A stretch of 64,000 nt of DNA from Pandoraea cepalis (GTDB lineage: Bacteria > Pseudomonadota > Gammaproteobacteria > Burkholderiales > Burkholderiaceae), in NCBI RefSeq assembly GCF_902459665.1, contig NZ_CABPSL010000001.1, forward strand, positions 868,001 through 932,000, in the 5' to 3' direction. The first letter of the stretch is position 1. Each line of letters opens with the position of its first letter. Position numbers and translations under genes: made by a program. The notes below the pieces were generated by a model. It was not told the origin of the DNA, did no database searches, and saw nothing but the letters and a program-made list of their open reading frames with translations. Positions 46,631-55,309 of this stretch are shown here, one piece after another.

Positions 46631-46867
46631 TTATTTCGTCAGGATCAACTTGCCGTACCGCGTGGCGCGCAACTGATACGTCTGTCCGTTGTGCAGGATG
46701 TTCACGCATTGCGTGCCTTGCAGCAGGTGTTCGCTCGTGAGCGCGCGCCCCGTGGTGTGGCTGGCCGATTTATCCGTTTGCGCACGTGACGCCGACAACG
46801 TGCGGCGCGGTGCCATGGCGGGCGGGGTCTGGCGGGCAGGGGTGTGGCTTGCGGTCATCTCGCTCAT
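46631..46867 (-). CDS. hemP: Hemin uptake protein HemP
   Basis: A 78-aa protein. The N-terminal 40 residues are variable; the C-terminal core LLQGTQCVNILHNGQTYQLRATRYGKLILTK is the HemP family signature. In Burkholderia HemP is a regulatory factor for heme uptake genes. A Fur box lies 27 bp above the start, so it should be made when iron is scarce. ATG 46867 is taken; ATG 46858 with GAGCGAG close by is possible. Confidence 0.9.
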   Translation of the reverse strand: MSEMTASHTPARQTPPAMAPRRTLSASRAQTDKSASHTTGRALTSEHLLQGTQCVNILHNGQTYQLRATRYGKLILTK

Positions 46868-46893
46868 CCGTGTGGCTGACTATGAGACAGATA

Positions 46894-46912
46894 ATAAATG
46901 AGAATCATTACC
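46894..46912 (-). promoter_or_regulatory. Fur box upstream of hemP
   Basis: AATGAGAATCATTACC within an AT-rich stretch matches the 19-bp Fur consensus (GATAATGATAATCATTATC) at about 14 positions and sits just before the hemP start. The call is by eye. Confidence 0.75.
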
Positions 46913-47022
46913 ATTTACATTTAAATATGGCTATTGCTGTGATTTCCAAATAGTGAGTGGCTAATCGCGGATTCGCCGGACGGTGGCACGCCACGCCCGG
47001 CGAATCGTTTGCCGATGATCGC

Positions 47023-47493
47023 TTAGCCCAGCGCGCCTTGTTCGGCGAGTGCCCGGATCTGCCCGACGGTGTCGATATCGGCCTCACGATAGGCGGACTT
47101 CACGAACTCGCTATAGCGCGTGTCTGCCGTGGCGGCGTCTTCCTGCAGTGTGGTGCTGTAGGTGAAGCGCACGAAGTAATGCGTCGGCGTCGGTTCTTCG
47201 ATACGCATGGTGAGGGTGCCACCCGCGTGTTGATCCGTCGCCGCTGTCTCGTAGCGCACCCACTGCTGGGCCTCGAAGACGACCCGGTCGTGCACCACCG
47301 CTTCACCGAAGCGCAGCTCGCGGGTCAGCGAGTCGTCGGTGCGTTCGTGCACGATGCACTTGTCGAGTCCGAGCACGAAAGTCTCCGGTTGCTCGGCGCG
47401 CAGCACGAGACCGCGCCACAGTTGATCGCGCGTCAACGCGAAGGCCAGCGGATTCAGGAGGTCGTTGACCTCGATCAGGTGTTCGTACTGCAA
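47023..47493 (-). CDS. AtaL-like SRPBCC family protein (DUF1857)
   Basis: A 156-aa protein with a START/SRPBCC-like fold pattern: YEHLIEVNDLL, LTRDQLWRGLVLRAEQPETF and FVRFTYSTTL. The function is unknown. I prefer TTG 47493, since GGGGAG lies 6 bp before it and homologues begin just before this xFEHLI motif; the upstream ATG 47511 has no ribosome-binding site and would place GGGGAG inside the gene. Confidence 0.78.
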   Translation of the reverse strand: MQYEHLIEVNDLLNPLAFALTRDQLWRGLVLRAEQPETFVLGLDKCIVHERTDDSLTRELRFGEAVVHDRVVFEAQQWVRYETAATDQHAGGTLTMRIEEPTPTHYFVRFTYSTTLQEDAATADTRYSEFVKSAYREADIDTVGQIRALAEQGALG

Positions 47494-47559
47494 GAAAGTC
47501 TCCCCGTGCATCGGTGCGGGCCGGCATGCGGTGACAGCATGCCGGCGTCGCGCCGAATA

Positions 47560-47970
47560 TTACTCGACCAACAGACTGTCGATGGCAATGGTGCCCGATA
47601 ACACCTTGTGAATTGGGCACGCATTCGCGATTTCCAAGAGGCGCTGACGCTGCTCCTCCGACAAATCTCCGGCCAGTTCGATTTTGCGCGTGATTTGCGT
47701 GGTCCCGACGGGCGGTTTGCCGTCCGGATTCATCGCGAGCGTCACGGTCACTTCCTTGAGCGGCCATTCCTTGCGCCGCGCATACATCTGCAACGTGATC
47801 GAGGTGCAGGCGCCGAGACTGGAAAGCAGCAACGCCGCAGGGGCGGGACCGAGGTCGCCGCCGCCGAGCGCCGCGGGCTCGTCGGCCAGCCATTCATGCT
47901 TGCCGTCCGAGAGAGGCGTGGTAAAACCTGCGGCGCCCAGATGGGCGGTGACTATCGCTTCTGCAGCCAT
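47560..47970 (-). CDS. OsmC family protein
   Basis: A 136-aa OsmC-like protein. [27 protein letters not shown] holds the first redox Cys, and [16 protein letters not shown] holds the second. The family reduces organic peroxides using these cysteines. ATG 47970 is chosen since GGAGCTGCC precedes it; the upstream extension to 48099 has no similarity. Located with other stress genes. Confidence 0.9.
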   Translation of the reverse strand: MAAEAIVTAHLGAAGFTTPLSDGKHEWLADEPAALGGGDLGPAPAALLLSSLGACTSITLQMYARRKEWPLKEVTVTLAMNPDGKPPVGTTQITRKIELAGDLSEEQRQRLLEIANACPIHKVLSGTIAIDSLLVE

Positions 47971-48141
47971 GGCAGCTCCTGTGGGGGCCAAATCAACGTT
48001 AGGGTGAACGTCACGGAACGTATCGGGAGAGGATGAGAACGGCCCGGTGAAGACGTCGAGCCACAACGCACTCTGCGTGCCATTGTGACCCAAATTCACC
48101 GGGCCGGTACGAACGGCGGGGATCTCCCCGACGACGACGCC

Positions 48142-49038
48142 TCAGTCGGTGGTGCTCGAGGCCGGAATCCGTCCCATTCGGCCGGCCTGGAAGTCGAGAA
48201 TCGCCTGACGAATCTCGCCCTCCGTGTTCATCACGAACGGGCCGTAGCGGGCCACCGGCTCACCCAGCGGCTTGCCGCCGATCAGCAGGAACGACATCGG
48301 TCTGTCGCTAACGTTGCGCACGGCAATGCGCTCGCCGGCGTCGCCGAATACGACCATCTGATGCGTCTTGGCCACAGTGGCGTCGTCGCCGAATTGCCCT
48401 TCGCCGTCGATCACATAGGCGAACACGTTGAAGTCCGTGGGCACCGAATGATCGAGCACTCCCTGCGATTGCAGCGTGAAGTGCTGGTACAGGATCGGCG
48501 TCCGCGTTTCGATGGCGGCGCGCGTGCCAAGCGCCTCGCCCGCAATCACGCGCACCGACACTTTGCCGTCTTCGCTGGTCGCGCTCGGGATGCCGGCCGC
48601 CGGCAGTTCCTGGTAGCGCGGCGTCATCATCTTGTCCGTGCGCGGCAGGTTCACCCAGAGCTGGAAGCCGTGCATCTCGCCGCCGCGCTGCTGAAAGGCC
48701 TGCGAGGGCATTTCGGAGTGGATGACGCCCGCACCGGCCGTCATCCACTGCACATCGCCTGGCGTGAGCTTGCCCGCGTGGCCTTGTGAGTCGCGATGCT
48801 CCATTTCGCCAGCGAGCAAGTACGTCACGGTCTCGAAGCCGCGGTGCGGGTGATCGGGGGCGCCCTTGGCGTCGCCGGGGGCGACTTGCATTGGCCCCAT
48901 TTCGTCGAGCAGGAGGAACGGATCGAAGTCCGTCATCATGCGTGTCGGGAACGGGCGATTGACGTGAAAACCGGCGCCTTCCTGCGTTTGCGCTGCCGTG
49001 AAGACGCGGGCGATCGGGCGGGCGGACGGGGTGCTCAT
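48142..49038 (-). CDS. Pirin family protein
   Basis: A 298-aa bicupin. The N-terminal cupin has FDPFLLLDEMGP, PDHPHRGFETVTYLLAGEMEHRDS with the metal-binding His residues, and MTAGAGVIHSEMP. The C-terminal cupin follows from about residue 180. Bacterial pirins such as YhhW act as quercetinases; the true substrate is unknown. AGGAGG lies before the start. Confidence 0.92.
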   Translation of the reverse strand: MSTPSARPIARVFTAAQTQEGAGFHVNRPFPTRMMTDFDPFLLLDEMGPMQVAPGDAKGAPDHPHRGFETVTYLLAGEMEHRDSQGHAGKLTPGDVQWMTAGAGVIHSEMPSQAFQQRGGEMHGFQLWVNLPRTDKMMTPRYQELPAAGIPSATSEDGKVSVRVIAGEALGTRAAIETRTPILYQHFTLQSQGVLDHSVPTDFNVFAYVIDGEGQFGDDATVAKTHQMVVFGDAGERIAVRNVSDRPMSFLLIGGKPLGEPVARYGPFVMNTEGEIRQAILDFQAGRMGRIPASSTTD

Positions 49039-49217
49039 GGGGAAACCTCCTGTGGGGGGCGCACGCCGAGATGGCGTTGTGCGTCCAATGTCGTGCCCAA
49101 ACTATATCGGGGCGCATGGCCCTGGGAGTAGCCCGTAACGCAGGAAGGATTGTTACCCGATTGGAACAATGCTGGCCAAATGTGGCCGCACGACGTCGTT
49201 TGCGAATTCGATGGGCG

Positions 49218-49247
49218 AAAAAAAGCGCGGTGACGAGCACCGCGCTT
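49218..49247 (-). terminator. Intrinsic terminator after exbD
   Basis: On the minus strand the 10-bp stem AAGCGCGGTG / CACCGCGCTT with a 5-nt loop runs into TTTTTTT, 25 bp past the exbD stop. It ends the tonB-exbB-exbD operon. Confidence 0.88.
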
Positions 49248-49271
49248 GCGCGATTCGTGAACGCGTCAAAC

Positions 49272-49697
49272 CTATTTCGTGTCGGGGGCGGTCACGAAGC
49301 CGAGTTTGGTGATGCCGGCCGTCTGCGCTTGCGCCAGCACTTTGGCGACGCTCTCGTAGCGCACGTTCTTGTCGGCGAACAGGTGCAGTTCCGGCTGCGG
49401 CTGCGCTTCGGCGGCCTGCGCCAGGCGCGCCTTGAGCGCGGTCTCGTCGACGACCTGCTTGTCCCAGAAGACGGTGCCGTCGGCCTGGATCGACAGATCG
49501 ATCTTGGCCGGCTTGGTGTCTTCCGGCTGGCTGCTTGCCTGCGGCAGGTCGAGCTTGACCGATTGATTGAGCACCGGCAGCGTCACGATGAAGATGATCA
49601 GCAGTACCAACATGACGTCGACGAGCGGCGTCATGTTGATCTCGCTCATCATGGCGTCGTCGGCACCGTCGTCGCTGCTGTATGAACCCATAGCCAT
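49272..49697 (-). CDS. exbD: TonB-system biopolymer transport protein ExbD
   Basis: A 141-aa protein with a short cytoplasmic N-terminus, one membrane helix with the proton-carrying Asp in INMTPLVDVMLVLLIIFIVT, and a periplasmic domain. With ExbB it powers TonB using the proton gradient. It is last in tonB-exbB-exbD, 27 bp after exbB. Confidence 0.94.
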   Translation of the reverse strand: MAMGSYSSDDGADDAMMSEINMTPLVDVMLVLLIIFIVTLPVLNQSVKLDLPQASSQPEDTKPAKIDLSIQADGTVFWDKQVVDETALKARLAQAAEAQPQPELHLFADKNVRYESVAKVLAQAQTAGITKLGFVTAPDTK

Positions 49698-49724
49698 GGC
49701 GAACTCCTTGTCTGGCGCGGCGGT

Positions 49725-50462
49725 TTAGCTGGCGCTGGCCGGGGTGGACTTGCGCACCGGCGAGACGTTGGTCGCGAACTGCGTCGGGTGCAGGCTGGCG
49801 CCGGTCAGGAAGTAGGCGTGCAGGCTGTGGGCAAAACGGTTGAGCTTCGACACGATGCCCTTGTTGGCGCGCGTCAGGGCGTTGAAGCCGAGCACGGCCG
49901 GAATGGCGACGAACAGACCGAAGGCGGTCATGATGAGCGCCTCGCCCACGGGGCCGGCCACTTTGTCGATCGTCGTCTGGCCCGATGCGCCGATCGCCAG
50001 CAGGGCGTGATAGATGCCCCATACCGTGCCGAACAGACCGACGAACGGTGCGGTCGAGCCGATCGACGCCAGCATGGCCAGGCCGCTTTGCAGGCGCGAC
50101 ACCGTGTCGTCCACCGAGTTCTTCAGGGCGCGCGTGATCCAGTCGCTCACATCCATCTTGTCGTGCAGGTGCGGCTGGCTCTGGCGGTGATGCTCGGCGG
50201 CGTCCTGGCCGGCGAGGGCCAGTGCGAGGAACGGGTTGTTCTGCCCGGATTCCCCCAGCTTCTGCAGACCGGCGGAGAAATTCTCCGAGTGCCAGAAATC
50301 CGGCTCGGCGGTGCGCGTCAGGCGGCTCAGGCGGAAGACCTGGGTGCCCTTGATGAGGATGACCGTCCACGACAGCACAGACATCACCAACAACACGATC
50401 GCGATGGCTCGGGTAACGAAATCGCCCTGCGCCCAGACGTGGCTCAAACCATACTCTTGCAT
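49725..50462 (-). CDS. exbB: TonB-system biopolymer transport protein ExbB
   Basis: A 245-aa MotA/TolQ/ExbB family protein with three membrane helices (about residues 15-37, 133-155 and 177-200) and the motifs GLAMLASIGSTAPFVGLFGTVWG and GPVGEALIMTAFGLFVAIPAVLGFN. It forms the proton channel with ExbD. Between tonB (39-bp gap) and exbD. Confidence 0.95.
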   Translation of the reverse strand: MQEYGLSHVWAQGDFVTRAIAIVLLVMSVLSWTVILIKGTQVFRLSRLTRTAEPDFWHSENFSAGLQKLGESGQNNPFLALALAGQDAAEHHRQSQPHLHDKMDVSDWITRALKNSVDDTVSRLQSGLAMLASIGSTAPFVGLFGTVWGIYHALLAIGASGQTTIDKVAGPVGEALIMTAFGLFVAIPAVLGFNALTRANKGIVSKLNRFAHSLHAYFLTGASLHPTQFATNVSPVRKSTPASAS

Positions 50463-50501
50463 TTTGCTTTCCTCGGGAGATCCCGTTCGTGAAGGGTTGC
50501 G

Positions 50502-51206
50502 TTAATTGTCGATGTTGAATCTGAAAGGCTTCGTCGCCGTGGTTTCTACCGCGCGTCCGTCTTTCATCGGCGCAGCGCAGCGCATCTTGTAGGCCGATTC
50601 GATGGCGGCTTTATCGAGTCTCGGATAACCACTCGACTTGACGATGTTTGCCTCCGCCACTCGGCCTTGCACATTGATGACCATCCTTACCGTCGCGACG
50701 CCCTCCTCACCGAGTCGGCGTGACTGCGTCGGATAGATCAGCGGCGGATCCGGGCATTCGAGTTTCAGCCCTTCGACGCGGCCCGGCGGCGCGACGGCCT
50801 GTGCCGGTGCTGGCGGTGCCGCTGGCGCGACAGGTGCCGTGTCTTTCACCGGCTCGGCACTTGGCTGCGGCGGCGCTACCGGCTCGGCCTTTTGTGCGAT
50901 GGCATTGGGCGCCGATACGCGAGGCTTGGGCGGCGGCGGAGCGACCTTTGGCTTCGGAGGTTCGGGCGCGGGCTTGGGGGGGGATGCCTGCGGCGGCGCG
51001 GGTCTCGGTTGGGGCGGAACGATGGTGGCGGTGAAGACCGTCGGCACAATCGTGGCCGGCGCCGGGGCATTTCGCAGGTGCGACAGGCCCACCAGCGCGG
51101 CAATGTGGGCGACGACGATCACTGCCGCAATTGCGACGGCGCGCGGCGACATCAGCGGATCGCGGCTCGGCATGAGCGTGAGGCCAGAAGGGGGCACGGT
51201 CGACAT
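50502..51206 (-). CDS. tonB: Energy transducer TonB
   Basis: A 234-aa protein. The N-terminal membrane helix spans about residues 25-43. A long Pro/Lys/Ala-rich periplasmic spacer (about 60-140) is followed by the C-terminal TonB domain, with EGVATVRMVINVQGRVAEANIVKSSGYPRLDKAA. It passes energy to outer-membrane receptors for siderophores and heme. First gene of the operon; no Fur box was seen directly above it. Confidence 0.93.
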   Translation of the reverse strand: MSTVPPSGLTLMPSRDPLMSPRAVAIAAVIVVAHIAALVGLSHLRNAPAPATIVPTVFTATIVPPQPRPAPPQASPPKPAPEPPKPKVAPPPPKPRVSAPNAIAQKAEPVAPPQPSAEPVKDTAPVAPAAPPAPAQAVAPPGRVEGLKLECPDPPLIYPTQSRRLGEEGVATVRMVINVQGRVAEANIVKSSGYPRLDKAAIESAYKMRCAAPMKDGRAVETTATKPFRFNIDN

Positions 51207-51306
51207 GGTAACGGCTAGGGTACGCTAAATTGCGGCGACGAACGGCGAGCGCTGCGCGGTGCGCGATGACTCGACGTTCGGGATAGGCCGGGACGTACGA
51301 TGAAAG

Positions 51307-51330
51307 GAAAACCGCGCCAAGCGGCGCGGT
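51307..51330 (-). terminator. Intrinsic terminator between the bfd transcript and tonB
   Basis: On the minus strand ACCGCGCC / GGCGCGGT with a 4-nt loop is followed by TTTCC. It lies 44 bp past the stop of the 20-aa ORF, so bfd plus this ORF appear to be one transcript separate from tonB. Confidence 0.7.
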
Positions 51331-51373
51331 CGGCGAACACAGTGACGGCATGAATCGAGCGCCGTGCGCGAAC

Positions 51374-51436
51374 TCACTTTCGAAACAGAAAAAACGACAA
51401 ACATAGCGTCGACACAAAGCCAATCAGGAGTTCCAT
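51374..51436 (-). CDS. Possible 20-aa membrane miniprotein between bfd and tonB
   Basis: A very strong Shine-Dalgarno sequence GGAGGTGTCAA sits directly before ATG 51436. The ORF encodes 20 residues: MELLIGFVSTL, then CLSFFLFRK. This is a single hydrophobic helix with Glu2 and a basic end, which fits a one-helix membrane peptide. It lies 204 bp after bfd on the same strand and a terminator follows. I know no family match; it resembles KdpF/CydX-class miniproteins only in type. Confidence 0.45.
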   Translation of the reverse strand: MELLIGFVSTLCLSFFLFRK

Positions 51437-51640
51437 TTGACACCTCCGGTGGGTGAGAAGTCGCTGGCTGGCGCTGGGCGGCACATGCGAATCGTCGCAT
51501 AGGCCGCCGTTGGCTGGCGCTGTTGCCGATGCGACACTTGGCCGCAGAGGCGATTCGGAAACATGCCAGGCAGAACACTCGGCAGAATCGCTGCCGATGC
51601 CGCAGGGCAATCGGGGGAGGGCGTGACGGTGCGAGCCGTC

Positions 51641-51898
51641 TCAGGCGGCCAGCGCCAGTTCCCGCACGACCACGACTTCCGAGGAGGGCGTCGCATGGGC
51701 TGACTGGCAGCCACCATCGCACGAGCGGCCGCAGCACGGCGACGCACCGGACACCATTTCCTGAACATAAGGGCCGCACTTGCCGCAGCACAGCGCAACG
51801 CCGAGGTCGATCTGAAGATCTTCCATCGAGGTGGCACCGGCATCGATGCAGGCCTTGATCTGGCGTTCGGAGACGGATTTGCAGACGCAGACGATCAT
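51641..51898 (-). CDS. bfd: Bacterioferritin-associated ferredoxin
   Basis: An 85-aa [2Fe-2S] ferredoxin that reduces bacterioferritin to release iron. The cluster cysteines are Cys4 and Cys6 (MIVCVC) and Cys38 and Cys41 (CCGKC). A Cys-rich tail (SPCCGRSCDGGC) is longer than in E. coli Bfd (64 aa). The start is at 51898; a Fur box lies 25 bp upstream, matching the known iron-limitation control. bfr is 1.1 kb away. Confidence 0.92.
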   Translation of the reverse strand: MIVCVCKSVSERQIKACIDAGATSMEDLQIDLGVALCCGKCGPYVQEMVSGASPCCGRSCDGGCQSAHATPSSEVVVVRELALAA

Positions 51899-51921
51899 GA
51901 TGAAAACGTCAAAATGTAACA

Positions 51922-51943
51922 CTAATGAGAATAATTATTATTC
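51922..51943 (-). promoter_or_regulatory. Fur box upstream of bfd
   Basis: CTAATGAGAATAATTATTATTC is AT-rich and close to the Fur consensus, with the AATGAGAAT half-site identical to that at hemP. It lies just above the bfd start. Confidence 0.75.
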
Positions 51944-52011
51944 AAGTGATGATGTTTTGCAAGTGCCGTCGACCTATTCCATGGCGCGAGCAGGGGTTTG
52001 CGGTCGCGGGT

Positions 52012-52890
52012 TCAGGCGGAGATGATGGGAAGGTTTGGGAGCGGATCGAGACTGGCCGGGCCATCCGACGTGATCTCGGCAATGTCGGCGATCTCGATCG
52101 TCTGAACGCGTGGCGCGTTGGGCAGTAGCCGATCGGCCATCGTCTGCAGCGCGCTTGCGTTCGCGGTGGCGAACAATTTGAGGTCGCCACGGGTGTCGGG
52201 CAGACGAGGGGCGATCAGGGCATCGGATTCGAGACGCCGCTGAAGCTGCCGGGCGATGGCCGCACCGGTGTCGATAAGGGAGAGCGTCGTGCCGAAGCGT
52301 CGCTGGATGGCCGGTATCAGGAAGGGATAGTGGGTGCAGCCGAGCACGAGCGTGTCGGCGCCTTGCGACACCATCGGTTCCACGTATCGTTCGAGCAGTG
52401 CCATGACGTCAGGTGAGTCGACATCGCCGGCTTCGATGCGCTCGACGAGCCCGTGGCCCGGCTGGCAAAGGAAGCGTTGGCCTTGTGCGGTGTGGCGCGC
52501 GAGCAGATCGGCGAACCGGGTGCTGCGCAGCGTGGCCGCCGTAGCGAGGACCCCGATTACACCGCGCTTCGACACTGCCGCTGCGGGTTTGATGCCGGGC
52601 TCGACGCCGACGACCGGCCAAGAGGCATCGGCGCGAAGTGCTGCCACGCCGTGCGCCGTCGCGGTGTTGCAGGCGACGACGAGTGCCTTGGCACCGCGCT
52701 CGCGCAGCCACCGGCCGATCGCCAGTGTGCGTTGTTCGATGAACGCGTCGGGGCGCTCGCCGTACGGAGCGAAGCGGGAGTCGGCCACATAGAGCAGGGA
52801 CTCTTGCGGGAGGAGGGCGCGTACGGCCTGAAGCACCGACAGGCCGCCGAGACCGGAATCGAAAACGCCAATCGGCGCGTTGGAGGGCAT
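52012..52890 (-). CDS. murI: Glutamate racemase
   Basis: A 292-aa enzyme that makes D-glutamate for peptidoglycan. The two catalytic cysteines are Cys74 (VVACNTATA) and Cys185 (VLGCTHYPF); IGVFDSGLGGLSVL is at the N-terminus and EPGIKPA in the middle. The gene lies between bfr and bfd on the same strand but is separated from bfr by a terminator. Confidence 0.95.
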   Translation of the reverse strand: MPSNAPIGVFDSGLGGLSVLQAVRALLPQESLLYVADSRFAPYGERPDAFIEQRTLAIGRWLRERGAKALVVACNTATAHGVAALRADASWPVVGVEPGIKPAAAVSKRGVIGVLATAATLRSTRFADLLARHTAQGQRFLCQPGHGLVERIEAGDVDSPDVMALLERYVEPMVSQGADTLVLGCTHYPFLIPAIQRRFGTTLSLIDTGAAIARQLQRRLESDALIAPRLPDTRGDLKLFATANASALQTMADRLLPNAPRVQTIEIADIAEITSDGPASLDPLPNLPIISA

Positions 52891-52898
52891 GGCAAACG

Positions 52899-52925
52899 AA
52901 AAAGGGCCGGCAAATGGCCGGCCCT
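52899..52925 (-). terminator. Intrinsic terminator after bfr
   Basis: On the minus strand the 9-bp stem AGGGCCGGC / GCCGGCCCT with a 5-nt loop runs into TTTTTCG. It lies about 80 bp past the bfr stop and just before murI. Confidence 0.82.
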
Positions 52926-53002
52926 GGAATTCTAGCGCAAAGCCCGCGAACCCATATCGGTGCGGCGATGCGTGGTGCGTCCGCGTGCTGCGGCGTGCGA
53001 CC

Positions 53003-53482
53003 TTATTCGTCGAACGACGCCATGCCAGACTGCTGATAGTTCTGCAGACCGACCTTGTCGATCAGTTCGATTTGCGTTTCCAACCAATCGATGTGCTCTT
53101 CGGTGTCGTGCAGGATCTCGTTGAAGATTTCGCGCGAGACGAAGTCCTTCACGCTTTCGCAATGGGCGATCCCTTCCTTGCAAGTTTTTTGCGAGAGGTA
53201 TTCGAGCTTCAGATCGCACTTCAGGATTTCTTCCGTGTTCTCGCCGATGAGCAGCTTGTGCAGATCTTGCAGGTTCGGCAGGCCGTCGAGCATGAAGATG
53301 CGTTCGATCAGCTTGTCGGCGTGCTTCATCTCGCCGATGGACTCGTCGTACTCGTGCTTGCCGAGCTTTGCGAGGCCCCAGTGGTTGTACATCCGGGCGT
53401 GCAGAAAGTACTGGTTGATCGCCGTCAACTCGTTCGTGAGCTGCGCGTTGAGGAGTTCGAGAACTTTCTTGTCGCCTTTCAT
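53003..53482 (-). CDS. bfr: Bacterioferritin
   Basis: A 159-aa heme-containing ferritin that stores iron. The ferroxidase ligands Glu18, Glu51 and His54 and the heme ligand Met52 (GEMKHAD) are at the standard positions, with the second Glu set in the [12 protein letters not shown] helix. AGGGA precedes ATG 53482; the longer frame to 53581 lacks similarity. Partner of bfd. Confidence 0.95.
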   Translation of the reverse strand: MKGDKKVLELLNAQLTNELTAINQYFLHARMYNHWGLAKLGKHEYDESIGEMKHADKLIERIFMLDGLPNLQDLHKLLIGENTEEILKCDLKLEYLSQKTCKEGIAHCESVKDFVSREIFNEILHDTEEHIDWLETQIELIDKVGLQNYQQSGMASFDE

Positions 53483-53648
53483 TTGGAATCCCTGCCTTGT
53501 TCGGTTTGCGAGCGGTTGAAGCGTAGCCTGAAAAGGCTGGGAAGCCAAGCCTTGCCGGGCCTTTCGTGAACCAAGGTGCAAATGGAAATGCGATCCATTC
53601 GTGCTCCTTCGTGTGAGATCGGCATGGCGCGGATCGGCGCGGAGCGGA

Positions 53649-53675
53649 CAAAAAAAGCCCGGCGAAGGCCGGGCT
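53649..53675 (-). terminator. Intrinsic terminator after fumarase
   Basis: On the minus strand AGCCCGGC / GCCGGGCT with a short loop runs into eight T, about 95 bp past the fumarase stop. Confidence 0.85.
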
Positions 53676-53770
53676 CGGTCCAGCAGGCGCTGACCCGGCT
53701 GTCTGCGGCCGGGGGCAACCGGGTGTCGCGTTGTGGCGCGCTACTTCGCGCTACGTCGCCTTACGGCGCA

Positions 53771-55294
53771 TTACTCGGCAGCGACCGGGATCTTGCCGAT
53801 CTTGGCTTGCCATTCCTTCGGACCAGTCTGGTGCACCGAGACGCCGGTCGAATCGACGGCCACGGTCACGGGCATGTCCTTGACGTCGAACTCGTAGATC
53901 GCTTCCATGCCGAGGTCTTCGAACGCGAGCACGCGCGCCGCACGAATGGCCTTGGACACGAGATAAGCGGCACCGCCAACGGCCATCAGGTACGCAGCCT
54001 TGTGCTTCTTGATCGCCTCGATGGCGGCCGGGCCGCGCTCCGATTTGCCGATCATGACGGCGAGCCCCGTCTTCGACAGCATCATGTCGGTGAACTTGTC
54101 CATGCGGGTGGACGTGGTCGGGCCCGCCGGGCCGACGACTTCGTCGCGCACCGGATCGACCGGGCCGACGTAGTAAATCGCGCGGCCGTTGAAGTCCACC
54201 GGCAGCGGCTCGCCGCGGCCGATCATGTCGGCGATGCGCTTGTGTGCCGCGTCGCGACCGGTGAGCATCTTGCCCGAGAGCAGCAGGGTCTGGCCCGGCG
54301 TCCAGCTGGCGACTTCTTCCGGCGTGAGCGTGTCCAGGTCGACGCGCTTGCTCGTCTCGGTATTCGGTGCCCAGTGCACGTTCGGCCATGCGTCGAGCGA
54401 CGGTGCGGCGAGGAACGACGGGCCCGAGCCGTCCAGCGTGAAGTGCGCATGACGCGTGGCCGCGCAGTTCGGGATCATGGCGACCGGCTTGGACGCCGCG
54501 TGCGTCGGGTAGTCGAGGATCTTCACGTCGAGCACGGTCGCCAGGCCGCCCAGGCCTTGCGCGCCGATACCGAGGGCGTTGACCTTCTCGAACAGCTCGA
54601 TACGCAGCTCTTCGTTCCAGTTCTGCGGACCGCGCTTGATGACGTCATGAATGTCAATCGGGTCCATGAGCGATTCCTTGGCGAGCACCATGGCTTTTTC
54701 CGCCGTGCCGCCGATCCCGATGCCGAGCATGCCCGGCGGGCACCAGCCGGCGCCCATCGTCGGCACCGTCTTCACGACCCAGTCGACGATCGAATCGGAC
54801 GGGTTGAGCATCACGAACTTCGACTTGTTCTCCGAGCCGCCGCCCTTGGCTGCGACCGTGATGTCGACCTTGTCGCCTTCCACGATTTCGTAGTGGATGA
54901 CGGCGGGCGTGTTGTCCTTCGTGTTCTTGCGACCGGCTTCGGGCGGCGCCACGATCGAGGCACGCAGCACGTTGTCCGGGTGCATGTACGCCTGACGCAC
55001 GCCTTCGTTGATCATGTCGGTGAGGTTGCGCTTGGCGTCCCAGCGCACATTCATGCCGACCTTCACGAACACGGTCACGATGCCGGTGTCCTGGCACAGC
55101 GGGCGGCGGCCTTCGGCGCACATGCGGCTGTTGGTCAGGATCTGCGCGATGGCGTCGCGCGCGGCGGGGCTTTGCTCGGCCTCGTACGCCCGGCCCAGTG
55201 CCTGGATGTAATCGGCCGGATGGTAGTAGCTGATGTACTGCAGGGCACCGGCGACGCTCTGAATGACGTCGTCTTCTTTAATGACGGTAGACAT
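53771..55294 (-). CDS. fumA: Fumarate hydratase, class I (iron-sulfur)
   Basis: A 507-aa [4Fe-4S] fumarase of the TCA cycle. The cluster cysteines are Cys67 (RRPLCQDTG), Cys185 (GAGWCPPGM) and Cys277 (IPNCAATRH). The C-terminal domain holds the substrate-binding GPTTSTRMDKFT stretch. It is one polypeptide with alpha and beta parts, as in E. coli FumA/FumB. The iron-sulfur enzyme sits beside iron-storage genes. The yqhA-type gene precedes it by 15 bp, so they may be co-transcribed. Confidence 0.94.
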   Translation of the reverse strand: MSTVIKEDDVIQSVAGALQYISYYHPADYIQALGRAYEAEQSPAARDAIAQILTNSRMCAEGRRPLCQDTGIVTVFVKVGMNVRWDAKRNLTDMINEGVRQAYMHPDNVLRASIVAPPEAGRKNTKDNTPAVIHYEIVEGDKVDITVAAKGGGSENKSKFVMLNPSDSIVDWVVKTVPTMGAGWCPPGMLGIGIGGTAEKAMVLAKESLMDPIDIHDVIKRGPQNWNEELRIELFEKVNALGIGAQGLGGLATVLDVKILDYPTHAASKPVAMIPNCAATRHAHFTLDGSGPSFLAAPSLDAWPNVHWAPNTETSKRVDLDTLTPEEVASWTPGQTLLLSGKMLTGRDAAHKRIADMIGRGEPLPVDFNGRAIYYVGPVDPVRDEVVGPAGPTTSTRMDKFTDMMLSKTGLAVMIGKSERGPAAIEAIKKHKAAYLMAVGGAAYLVSKAIRAARVLAFEDLGMEAIYEFDVKDMPVTVAVDSTGVSVHQTGPKEWQAKIGKIPVAAE

Positions 55295-55309
55295 GAAACG
55301 GCTCTCGAC

